Assembly: GCA_040512755.1 (NCBI GenBank)
Contig: JBEVEP010000194.1
Location: 1 to 12,192, forward strand
From: JBEVEP01 sp040512755
Lineage (GTDB): Bacteria > Pseudomonadota > Alphaproteobacteria > Rhizobiales > Rhizobiaceae
DNA: 12,192 nucleotides
Reading direction: 5' to 3'
Part shown: one piece after another, positions 5,845 through 11,950 of the stretch
Layout of the letters: the number at the start of each line of letters is the position of its first letter
How positions within the stretch are numbered: the stretch's first letter is position 1
Program-made: the position numbers and the translations under genes
The notes under the pieces: generated by a model
Database searches by the model: none
Told to the model about the DNA's origin: nothing
Seen by the model: only the letters and a program-made list of their open reading frames with translations

Positions 5845-7420
5845 GCTGAGGGGTATCGCCGCATCCCCTGGCTTTGCCGAAGGCCCCATTTTCCCGATCT
5901 CCGAAACGATCGGTCGATACGAGCAGAAAAACGGCGTCGAAGCCGAGCGCGAGGCACTCCGGCGCGCCATCGCCGAGGCCTCATCACGTCTCGAAGGTCT
6001 GATGTCACGCGCGACCGACGAAAGCGCGGAAATGCTGGAGTTTCAGCTAGCGATGCTGGCGGACGATGCGCTGACCGAGCCGGCTTATGCCGCCATTTCC
6101 GGCGGCGCTGCCGCCGATATCGCCTGGAGCCGGGCGCTCGACGCCGAATGCGCCGGCTACGAAAGTTCCGATAACGAGTACTTCCGCGCCCGCGCGGCGG
6201 ATCTGAGGGATATTCGCGATCAGGTTTTGGCTTCTCTTTCCGGCAGTCTACGGGAAGTCGCGCCTACAGGTTCCATTGTCTATGGCCACGACATCACGCC
6301 GACGCGTTTTCTGGAAACGGACTGGTCGCAGGGGGGAGGGATCGCGCTGACCGCGGGTTCGGCTGCAAGCCACGTTGCCATGCTGGCCCGCGCGCGCGGA
6401 GTTCCCATGGTGGTCGCCCTCCCCGCTCCGAAATCCGTTCCTGCGGGCATAGCCCTGCTCGACGGCCTGGAGGGCGGGTTCGTGGTCTCGCCTTCTGTGT
6501 CAGACCTGGAGCGATATCGCGTTCGCGCGCAAAAGCTCTCGGAAGTCCGGCGAGAGGCCGCAAAGTATCTGGCAGCGGCTGCCGCCACTTGCGACGGCAC
6601 TGCGGTGCGGGTGCTTGTCAACGTCGCGGATCCATCCGATGTGAAAGCGATCGACATCGCCTGGTGCGACGGCGTGGGGCTTATGCGCACCGAATTCCTC
6701 TACGGCCGGCAAGGCGGACTGCCGGACGAGGAAACCCAGTATCAGGCTTACCGGCGGGTGCTTGAATGGGCCGGAGATAAGCCAGTCACGATCCGCACGG
6801 TCGATGCCGGCGGCGACAAGCCGGTGGCGGGGCTGACGGTCGAGGAAACGAACCCGTTTCTGGGTTTGCGCGGCATTCGGCTGACGCTTGCCAGGCCCGA
6901 AATCTTCCGCGTGCAGGTGCGTGCGCTGCTGCGGGCTTCCAACCACGGCAGTCTCAAGGTCATGTTCCCGATGGTTTCGGATCCGGAAGAATACGACCGC
7001 GCGGCGGCCTTCTTTCACTCAGAAGCTGCGTCGCTCTCAAAAGAAGGCGCACCGCATTCTGTGCCGCCCCTGGGAATCATGGTCGAGGTGCCAGCGGTCG
7101 CAATCACCCCGGAGCGCTTCGCCCATGCGGCGTTCTTCTCTATCGGGTCCAACGATCTCACCCAATACGTGATGGCCGCGGCGCGGGACAATCCGTCGGT
7201 CGCCGGGCTCAATGACGTTCGCAACCCTGCCGTTTTGAAGCTCGTCGGCGGGCTGGCAACGTTTGGGGCGAGCAATGCCGTTCCGGTGAGCCTTTGCGGC
7301 GATGCCGGCGGCGATCCCTCTGCTATTCCAGATCTGCTGCAGGCGGGGCTGCGGGATCTATCCGTAGCGCCGGCGCAACTGGCGATGGCCAAGGCGGCCA
7401 TCGCAGGCGTGTCGCTGTAG
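5828..7420 (+). CDS. ptsI: Phosphoenolpyruvate-protein phosphotransferase (enzyme I)
   Basis: This 530-residue enzyme I transfers phosphate from PEP to HPr. The N-terminal HPr-binding/helical region covers about 5-130 and the phosphohistidine domain about 145-222, with active His182 in GSAASHVAML. The PEP-binding barrel covers about 255-525: VGLMRTEF (283-290), TIRTVDAGGDKP (321-332), NPFLGLRGIR (342-351), GIMVEVPAVAI (416-426), SIGSNDLTQY (438-447) and catalytic Cys490 in SLCGDAGGDP. It has no GAF domain, unlike PtsP of the nitrogen PTS, and is slightly shorter than E. coli PtsI. The more common GGRTSHAAI around the active His is changed to GSAASHVAM, but the His itself is kept. Start ATG 5828 lies 8 bases after GAGGA (5815-5819); in-frame ATGs at 5798 and 5819 are less well placed. 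All parts needed for autonomous phosphorylation are present. Confidence 0.95.
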   Translation: MPAPLRLRGIAASPGFAEGPIFPISETIGRYEQKNGVEAEREALRRAIAEASSRLEGLMSRATDESAEMLEFQLAMLADDALTEPAYAAISGGAAADIAWSRALDAECAGYESSDNEYFRARAADLRDIRDQVLASLSGSLREVAPTGSIVYGHDITPTRFLETDWSQGGGIALTAGSAASHVAMLARARGVPMVVALPAPKSVPAGIALLDGLEGGFVVSPSVSDLERYRVRAQKLSEVRREAAKYLAAAAATCDGTAVRVLVNVADPSDVKAIDIAWCDGVGLMRTEFLYGRQGGLPDEETQYQAYRRVLEWAGDKPVTIRTVDAGGDKPVAGLTVEETNPFLGLRGIRLTLARPEIFRVQVRALLRASNHGSLKVMFPMVSDPEEYDRAAAFFHSEAASLSKEGAPHSVPPLGIMVEVPAVAITPERFAHAAFFSIGSNDLTQYVMAAARDNPSVAGLNDVRNPAVLKLVGGLATFGASNAVPVSLCGDAGGDPSAIPDLLQAGLRDLSVAPAQLAMAKAAIAGVSL

Positions 7421-7428
7421 GATTCGCG

Positions 7429-7857
7429 ATGCATATGCCGGAGAACGAAACCCTCCCGAGTACGATCGAAGCGATCAGGGCCTATAAGTCCATTCTTGCC
7501 GCGGTCATCGAACAACGCCCTTCGGGCACGCGGCAGCGGCTTGCCGATGCGCTGGGAAAGCATCGCAGTTTCATCACCCAGATAACCAGCCCTGCCTATC
7601 CGACGCCCATTCCGGCGAAGCATCTTCCGTCGATCTTTTCCGTCTGCCACCTGGGTCAGGCGGAGCGCGATGCATTTCTGGTGCCTTATCATGCGGCCCA
7701 TCCCGGCAAAGCGGCGCTGGCCGCCGGGCTGCGCAAGACTCGGCATCTGTCGCTGACAGTTCCGGATTTCGGCGACGAGAAGCAGAACATCGCCTTCGAC
7801 AGGGCGATCGCGGAGTTCATACACAGGATGGCCGGGATAGCGGCAAAGGGCGACTGA
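7429..7857 (+). CDS. Putative helix-turn-helix protein between EI and dhaK
   Basis: The protein has 142 residues. Residues about 32-55 (SGTRQRLADALGKHRSFITQ) look like an XRE/Cro-type helix-turn-helix: a polar helix, a turn at Gly43 and a recognition-like helix ending in ITS. A segment PAKHLPSIFSVCHLGQAERD (62-81) follows the pattern of later helices in such domains. The C-terminal 50 residues match nothing I recognise. The gene starts at ATG 7429, 6 bases after AGGA overlapping the EI stop; ATG 7435 is possible. Its place inside the dha operon suggests a local regulator or a partner of the kinase proteins, but direct DNA binding is only inferred. No EAL, GAF or AAA+ part like E. coli DhaR is present. 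Confidence 0.75.
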   Translation: MHMPENETLPSTIEAIRAYKSILAAVIEQRPSGTRQRLADALGKHRSFITQITSPAYPTPIPAKHLPSIFSVCHLGQAERDAFLVPYHAAHPGKAALAAGLRKTRHLSLTVPDFGDEKQNIAFDRAIAEFIHRMAGIAAKGD

Positions 7858-7876
7858 GCGCGCCGAGGGAGGACGG

Positions 7877-8863
7877 ATGAAGAAATTCCTGAACGATGTC
7901 GACACGATCCTGACGGAGAGCCTGGACGGTTTTGTCGCGGCGCATTCCGACATCCTGGCGCTCGGCGAGGGTCATAAATTTGTACGACGGAAGCAATTGA
8001 AGAGAGGCAAGGTGGCTTTGATCTCCGGCGGCGGGTCGGGTCACGAACCGCTGCACGCCGGCTTTGTCGGACATGGAATGCTGGACGCAGCGTGCCCGGG
8101 CCAAGTCTTCACCTCGCCGACTCCCGACCAGATGGTCGAGGCTGCAGCGGCTGTCGATACGGGTGCGGGATGCCTCTTCATCGTCAAGAACTACGAAGGT
8201 GACGTCATGAATTTCGATATGGCGGCCGAGATGACAAGCAACGTCCTGCAGGTTCTCACCAATGACGACGTCGCCGTCGAGGATTCGCTGTATACGACGG
8301 GCAGGCGCGGCGTGGCCGGCACGCTTGTCGTCGAAAAGATTCTCGGCGCGGCGGCGGAAGCCGGGATGACGCTTGCACAGCTCAAGGCGCTCGGCGATCG
8401 GGTCAACGCGTCAACACGCTCCATGGGTGTGGCGCTGACATCCTGCACCGTTCCAGCGGCGGGCAGACCGACGTTTGAGATCGGACCCGATGAAATGGAA
8501 TTCGGCGTCGGCATTCATGGCGAACCGGGCCGCCGCCGTGACAAAATCAAAAGCGCGGATGCGATCGCCAAAGAGATTTGCGCCGCTATAGCCGGAGACC
8601 TGGGAGCGGCTTCGCGCGGCCGGGCACTGCTTTTCGTCAACGGTTTCGGGGCAACGCCGTTGATGGAGCTCTACCTGATGTACAACAGCGCGCGGCGACT
8701 GTTCGAGGCGCAGGGCGTCACTGTCGCCCGGTCTCTGGTCGGCCCTTATGTCACGTCGCTCGATATGGCCGGCTGCTCCATCACACTCTCGATGCTCGAT
8801 GATGAGATGATCAAGTTCTGGGATGATCCGGTGCACACAGCAGCGCTGCGTTGGGGGATGTAG
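7877..8863 (+). CDS. dhaK: Dihydroxyacetone kinase, substrate-binding subunit DhaK
   Basis: DhaK, 328 residues, binds dihydroxyacetone covalently and presents it to DhaL. The diagnostic GGGSGHEP is at 51-58 (His56), VKNYEGDVMNFDMA at about 103-116 contains Asp109, and GVGIHGEPGRRR has His214, which forms the hemiaminal with the substrate carbonyl (His218 in E. coli). All three catalytic residues are present. TSPTPDQMVEAA (79-90) is also typical. The protein ends without a DhaL domain, confirming the split-subunit type. It starts at ATG 7877 behind GGGAGGA and is the last gene of the block, four genes away from dhaL. I see no strong terminator after it. Confidence 0.97.
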   Translation: MKKFLNDVDTILTESLDGFVAAHSDILALGEGHKFVRRKQLKRGKVALISGGGSGHEPLHAGFVGHGMLDAACPGQVFTSPTPDQMVEAAAAVDTGAGCLFIVKNYEGDVMNFDMAAEMTSNVLQVLTNDDVAVEDSLYTTGRRGVAGTLVVEKILGAAAEAGMTLAQLKALGDRVNASTRSMGVALTSCTVPAAGRPTFEIGPDEMEFGVGIHGEPGRRRDKIKSADAIAKEICAAIAGDLGAASRGRALLFVNGFGATPLMELYLMYNSARRLFEAQGVTVARSLVGPYVTSLDMAGCSITLSMLDDEMIKFWDDPVHTAALRWGM

Positions 8864-9038
8864 CCTGCTCTCCAACTGTGTGTTGTTCACAATGTACGCG
8901 CAGTACCGCGCCGTAGGGACGGATATGGCGCCAGCGTGCTAGGCGAGTTCCGGCACTGTTTTAAAGTCAAGGATATGGGCTGGGCATCGAAGCGGATGTT
9001 GAGCGAACGCCAATCTGGTCGAACTCCGTCCAGACAGT

Positions 9039-9068
9039 TTGCTCAAACCAAAAATCGATTGCTATAGT
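9039..9068 (+). promoter_or_regulatory. Candidate extended -10 promoter for the small membrane peptide and GNAT gene
   Basis: TTGCTC (9039-9044) and TATAGT (9063-9068) are separated by 18 bases. The -10 is preceded by TG one base upstream (TGCTATAGT), the extended -10 pattern. The spacer is unusually AT-rich for this region. It lies 21 bases before ATG 9090. This is a sequence match only. Confidence 0.35.
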
Positions 9069-9089
9069 GAGGCGGTGCTTGAAGGATTT

Positions 9090-9209
9090 ATGCAGCCCGT
9101 TCGCAAGAATGCGCCGATTTCGGGGCGGACTCGCGCGGATGCCTTCATTGCCTCGGCTTCCGCCGTGTTGACCTTTCTTGCAGTCTTGCTAACCGCGCTT
9201 TGGGTTTGA
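9090..9209 (+). CDS. Small single-span membrane peptide (39 residues)
   Basis: ATG 9090 is preceded by GAAGGA (9081-9086), a rather close Shine-Dalgarno sequence. The product has a polar, basic N-terminus (MQPVRKNAPISGRTRADAF) and one hydrophobic helix from about residue 19 to the end (FIASASAVLTFLAVLLTALW), ending right after it. Such tail-anchored mini-proteins are common and often unannotated in rhizobial genomes. No function can be assigned. It lies directly upstream of the GNAT gene with a 29-base gap, so the two may share a transcript from the candidate promoter at 9039-9068. Confidence 0.5.
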   Translation: MQPVRKNAPISGRTRADAFIASASAVLTFLAVLLTALWV

Positions 9210-9238
9210 GCGGGTCCCGGTTCCTCGAAGAGAATGCG

Positions 9239-9751
9239 GTGTTGCTGACAATTCGCCTCGCCCGGCCAACAGACGAAGACGCTATATGGTCAATTCTCGA
9301 ACCCGTCTTGCGGGCTGGGGAGACGTACGCCTTGCCGCGCGATTGGGGTCAGGATGAAGCACTGGGCTACTGGTTTGCCGATGGTCACGAGGTCTTCGTA
9401 GCTGAAAACGGGGGCGAGGTCGTCGGGTGCTACTATCTCCAGCCGAACCAGCGAGGCGGTGGGGCCCACGTCGCCAATTGCGGATATGTAACTGCAACCG
9501 AATCGAGCGGGCGCGGCATCGCAACCGCGATGTGCGAGCATTCATTGCGGCACGCAGCCGAACGCGGCTTCCGTGCGATGCAGTTCAATTTTGTAGTGAG
9601 CACCAACGAACGAGCTGTCAGGCTCTGGAAGCGGCTCGGCTTCGATGTAGTCGGCAAGATTCCCGAAGCATTCAATCATCCTGCTCTAGGGCTTGTCGAT
9701 GCCGTAGTGATGTATCGCCGACTAGGCGTCATGTCTCCAAGTGCCCGGTAG
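9239..9751 (+). CDS. GNAT family N-acetyltransferase
   Basis: This protein of about 170 residues spans one GNAT domain, which transfers an acetyl group from acetyl-CoA to an amine. The N-terminus TIRLARPTDEDAIWSIL is the usual first strand and helix. The acetyl-CoA site (motif A) is YVTATESSGRGIATAM (83-98), with the R/GxGxA pattern at SGRGIA. The C-terminal STNERAVRLWKRLGFDVVG (121-139) is the typical motif B with the conserved Asn, Trp and GF. The substrate is unknown; the closest feel is to small-molecule or toxin/antibiotic-type GNATs of the PhnO/YhbS size. The start is uncertain: GTG 9239 follows GAAGAGA by 7 bases and begins just before the domain, while TTG 9200 would add 13 residues. 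The neighbours give no clue to its role. Confidence 0.9.
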   Translation: MLLTIRLARPTDEDAIWSILEPVLRAGETYALPRDWGQDEALGYWFADGHEVFVAENGGEVVGCYYLQPNQRGGGAHVANCGYVTATESSGRGIATAMCEHSLRHAAERGFRAMQFNFVVSTNERAVRLWKRLGFDVVGKIPEAFNHPALGLVDAVVMYRRLGVMSPSAR

Positions 9752-9941
9752 ACTTCTTCGACAGTGTGGAAACAGGTCGTTACGATGGAGGGCCGGGGGT
9801 AACGAAGACATTGGGGACTAACCCCATGCAAAGCACCCATGCGGCCCCGCTGTCTGTAGCCACGAAATGCCCGCTGCCGGTGATATGCGCTGTGCCGCTT
9901 GCTGCCATGACAAGTCGCTTTCGCTGGCCAAGCTGGTGCCG
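9752..9941. other. Spacer between convergent GNAT and cyclase genes
   Basis: This 190-base stretch separates the ends of two converging genes. It contains one short hairpin, TGGGG (9812-9816) with CCCCA (9822-9826), which has no T-run on either side and is at most a weak terminator. On the minus strand an ATG at 9908 opens a 42-residue frame to 9780 (beginning MAASGTAHITGSGHFVATDS) without a clear ribosome site. I do not claim it as a gene. Confidence 0.4.
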
Positions 9942-10595
9942 CTATCGGGTGCGCAGATACGTTTGAGGCGATCTCCAGTACGCCTCCTCGCAACGCCGCG
10001 AACAGAACCATGGCCCCGCTGCTTCTGAACGTCGATAGGGGGCATATGGGGCGTGCATCTTGCACACTGGATCTATCCACGTCGGATCTGCGGAGGGTGC
10101 AAGCTCGACCTCCCATAGAGGCACGTGTTCGGCGACTGAGCGCAGCGGCATTTTTCCGAGATCGCGGACCGCAATGCCTTGGGCGGAGGCAGCCTCGGCG
10201 ACGGGCTGGGTCGCAAGCAGTTGTCCGGGCGAGGCGAGTGCTGCAATTCGGGCTGCAATGTTGACTGTCGATCCAAACAGGTCGCCGGCGCGACGAATGA
10301 CAGAACCGTGGTTCACTCCGGCTCTAGTGAGGGGCAGACGCGGTTCGTTACGACACGCCAGCAAGAGCTTTCCGAGCGCTTTAATGGCGGTGTCGGGTTC
10401 GTCAAAAGCAAGCATCGCCTCGTCACCAATCCATTTGATCGGCGGCCCATGGCCGGCAAGCGCTTCGCCCACCATGCTTTCAAAGGTCTCAAGGACGCTC
10501 ATCGCGGCAACGTCTCCATATACATCTGCAATGGCGCTGAAGCCTGCCAAATCGATGAAGGCGATCGTGGAGAGTTCGCTGTTGAAGACTTGCAT
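9942..10595 (-). CDS. Class III adenylate cyclase with C-terminal YHS-type domain
   Basis: The protein has 217 residues. Residues 9-165 form a class III nucleotidyl cyclase domain. The metal-binding Asp15 (FIDLAGFS) and Asp58 (KWIGDEAML), adenine-selecting Lys54 and Asp105 (GDLFGS), and transition-state Asn112 and Arg116 (VNIAAR) are all present, so it should make cAMP as a homodimer. Residues about 172-213 match the YHS pattern: DPVCKM (175-180), FCSRRC (197-202) and a PQTY ending, with Cys178, Cys198 and Cys202 as likely metal ligands. There is no transmembrane or N-terminal sensor part, so the YHS unit is the only candidate input. The start ATG 10595 is the only one before an in-frame stop; its Shine-Dalgarno (AAAGAG) is distant and weak. 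It is convergent with the GNAT gene. Confidence 0.9.
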   Translation of the reverse strand: MQVFNSELSTIAFIDLAGFSAIADVYGDVAAMSVLETFESMVGEALAGHGPPIKWIGDEAMLAFDEPDTAIKALGKLLLACRNEPRLPLTRAGVNHGSVIRRAGDLFGSTVNIAARIAALASPGQLLATQPVAEAASAQGIAVRDLGKMPLRSVAEHVPLWEVELAPSADPTWIDPVCKMHAPYAPYRRSEAAGPWFCSRRCEEAYWRSPQTYLRTR

Positions 10596-10774
10596 TCTTA
10601 TTGCGGCTCTTTTTCAATGGAAATCGCCATGGGCGGCAGACGTAAGAAACCGACAAAACTCTCATAGCCTAATACTGCACGTTTTCTGAAGGCGGCCTGA
10701 CCCGTGTGAGCATGACGAAAACCCTTAGTGAACCGTTTACCGGCCATTTCACCTTTCGGCTTACTATCAGCCAA

Positions 10775-10792
10775 GTAATCAGGCCAGATTAC
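10775..10792. promoter_or_regulatory. Operator-like 18-bp dyad
   Basis: GTAATC (10775-10780) and GATTAC (10787-10792) are perfect inverted repeats around AGGCCA, whose GGCC centre is itself symmetrical; only the A/A pair breaks an 18-bp palindrome. It lies 180 bases upstream of the cyclase start and 370 bases before the methyltransferase. The shape fits a dimeric regulator site, but no regulator is identified and the site is far from either start. Confidence 0.4.
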
Positions 10793-10866
10793 CGAGTTTG
10801 ATTATCTTCGGCTCATAGCCCTTGGCGTGCTACAAAAAATTTAACGCGGGTGCTGGTGTGGCCCAG

Positions 10867-10969
10867 ACTGCTCCTGCCCGGAGCAGTAGCCTCTTCGAAG
10901 GGAGCCGCCCGCTCCAATCCCCTCATAAGGGACTGCCACCCGGCCACCCCGGTGCAAGTAAGGGCTTGC
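10867..10969. repeat. Cluster of short inverted repeats (possible structured RNA or DNA element)
   Basis: ACTGCTCC (10867-10874) pairs with GGAGCAGT (10880-10887). Next come the palindrome CTTCGAAG, GGAGC (10901-10905) with GCTCC (10911-10915), CCCT (10920-10923) with AGGG (10928-10931), and GCAAG (10954-10958) with CTTGC (10965-10969). Five hairpin-forming units in about 100 bases suggest a folded RNA, or remains of a palindromic intergenic repeat. I recognise no known RNA family, and no promoter or terminator is evident. Confidence 0.4.
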
Positions 10970-11161
10970 CTCATGAATGGCGGAGCATCCTATTTATCTG
11001 CAACCAATCCTAGTTTGACCCATCTATCCCATCTGCTGAGGCCTCTATGCTGTTTACAAAACGGCTTTCCAGCGAAGAATTTTCAAATGTCGTCCACACG
11101 ATGAAGTCAGTCCAGTTTCAGTTGCAACAAATCCTAAAAAATTAATCGGCGGGAAATCGTA

Positions 11162-11950
11162 ATGAGCCTGAGGTTTTCGTTCACGCTTGTTTTGGCTGTT
11201 GCCACACGCTTGGGTGGTCAATCTAAAGAGCTGTGCATAGTGGTGATACGCAAGCTACGCAATGACGGCGTGAGCGGCGTTTTGCTTCGGTGTATCAAAA
11301 AACCGCGCGAGTGGTACGCAGCTCGTACAACCGACCCTTCGACGGGCGCGTTCGATCACGAGTTTGGCACAGATACTGGCGGCATCGTACCGCTTTGGAA
11401 GCTCTGCATCCAAAGTCAGCATCGCCGAGAAGGCGTTTGGTATGAAGCCTCGGACCCGGCTGTTGTTCGATCAGCAATAGCCAGCTTACCGATTGAGTAC
11501 GAAGAATTTGCATTCGTCGACCTTGGTTCGGGCAAAGGGAGGACTTTGCTGATAGCGTCTGAGCATCCCTTCCGACGTGTAATTGGAGTCGAGTTCGCAA
11601 GTGAGTTGAACGCAGTCGCCACTGCCAACATTATGAAATATCAGAGCCCGAAACGCAAATGTGAAGCTGTGTCATCAATCTGCGCAGACGCGGCAACATT
11701 CGAACTTCCGGAAGAAAGCACGGTATTCTTTCTATTCAATCCGTTCGGGGAACAAGTTATTTCCAAATTTCTATTTAATCTAAAGACTTCCCTTGGGACA
11801 AACAAGAGGCAGATCTACATTTTCTACTATAACGCTGTCTTCGGTCGCTTGTTCGACGAGGCCGATTTTCTCCACTGTGTCGAAATTGCGATCCATTCAT
11901 CAATGCCGCTAGGTGTATGGACATCAGACCCCGCCCTGGCGAGCCGTTGA
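11162..11950 (+). CDS. Class I SAM-dependent methyltransferase
   Basis: The protein has 262 residues. The SAM-binding motif I is FVDLGSGKGRTLLIAS (118-133), followed by the acidic end of strand 2 in VIGVEFA (140-146, Glu144) and a motif IV-like FLFNPFGEQV (190-199). The lead-in AFDHEFGTDTGGIVPLWKL (63-81) is characteristic of a group of uncharacterised bacterial methyltransferases with an FD..FG.DT pattern. The substrate is unknown; the N-P-F motif resembles the N-P-P-F/Y of amino-group methylases but is not enough to call a target. The N-terminal 50 residues look less conserved and may include a mis-set start, although no better one is seen; GGCGGG lies 8-13 bases before ATG 11162. Base composition is less GC-rich than in the dha block, which hints at separate ancestry. 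Confidence 0.85.
   Translation: MSLRFSFTLVLAVATRLGGQSKELCIVVIRKLRNDGVSGVLLRCIKKPREWYAARTTDPSTGAFDHEFGTDTGGIVPLWKLCIQSQHRREGVWYEASDPAVVRSAIASLPIEYEEFAFVDLGSGKGRTLLIASEHPFRRVIGVEFASELNAVATANIMKYQSPKRKCEAVSSICADAATFELPEESTVFFLFNPFGEQVISKFLFNLKTSLGTNKRQIYIFYYNAVFGRLFDEADFLHCVEIAIHSSMPLGVWTSDPALASR

Larger units (their letters stand above)
10596..11161. other. Gene-poor 566-base region with dyads
   Basis: No reading frame here has a convincing ribosome site, family motif or coding bias. Frames at 10822-11013 and 10850-11104 on the plus strand overlap each other and encode low-complexity Leu/Pro/Ser-rich peptides. The region includes the upstream sides of both the minus-strand cyclase and the plus-strand methyltransferase gene, so control sites for both are expected. 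The first half is moderately AT-rich, the middle (10860-10970) is GC-rich and full of inverted repeats, and the last 150 bases are AT-rich. Specific dyads are listed separately. Confidence 0.6.

Noticed and set aside
7015..7953. Minus-strand frame of 312 codons
   Set aside because: It crosses the end of EI, the HTH-like gene and the start of dhaK on the other strand and shows no recognisable motif.
8895..8962. Possible terminator after dhaK
   Set aside because: A bulged stem at 8895-8915 has no T-run, and GTGCT/GGCAC (8936-8956) before TGTTTT has only five pairs with one wobble and a large loop.
9780..9908. Minus-strand frame of 42 residues after the cyclase
   Set aside because: There is no good ribosome site, no motif I can name, and no evidence beyond an open frame.
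10060..10689. Plus-strand frames opposite the cyclase (also 10179-10667)
   Set aside because: The minus-strand cyclase contains all family catalytic residues; the plus frames are Ser/Arg-rich shadows.
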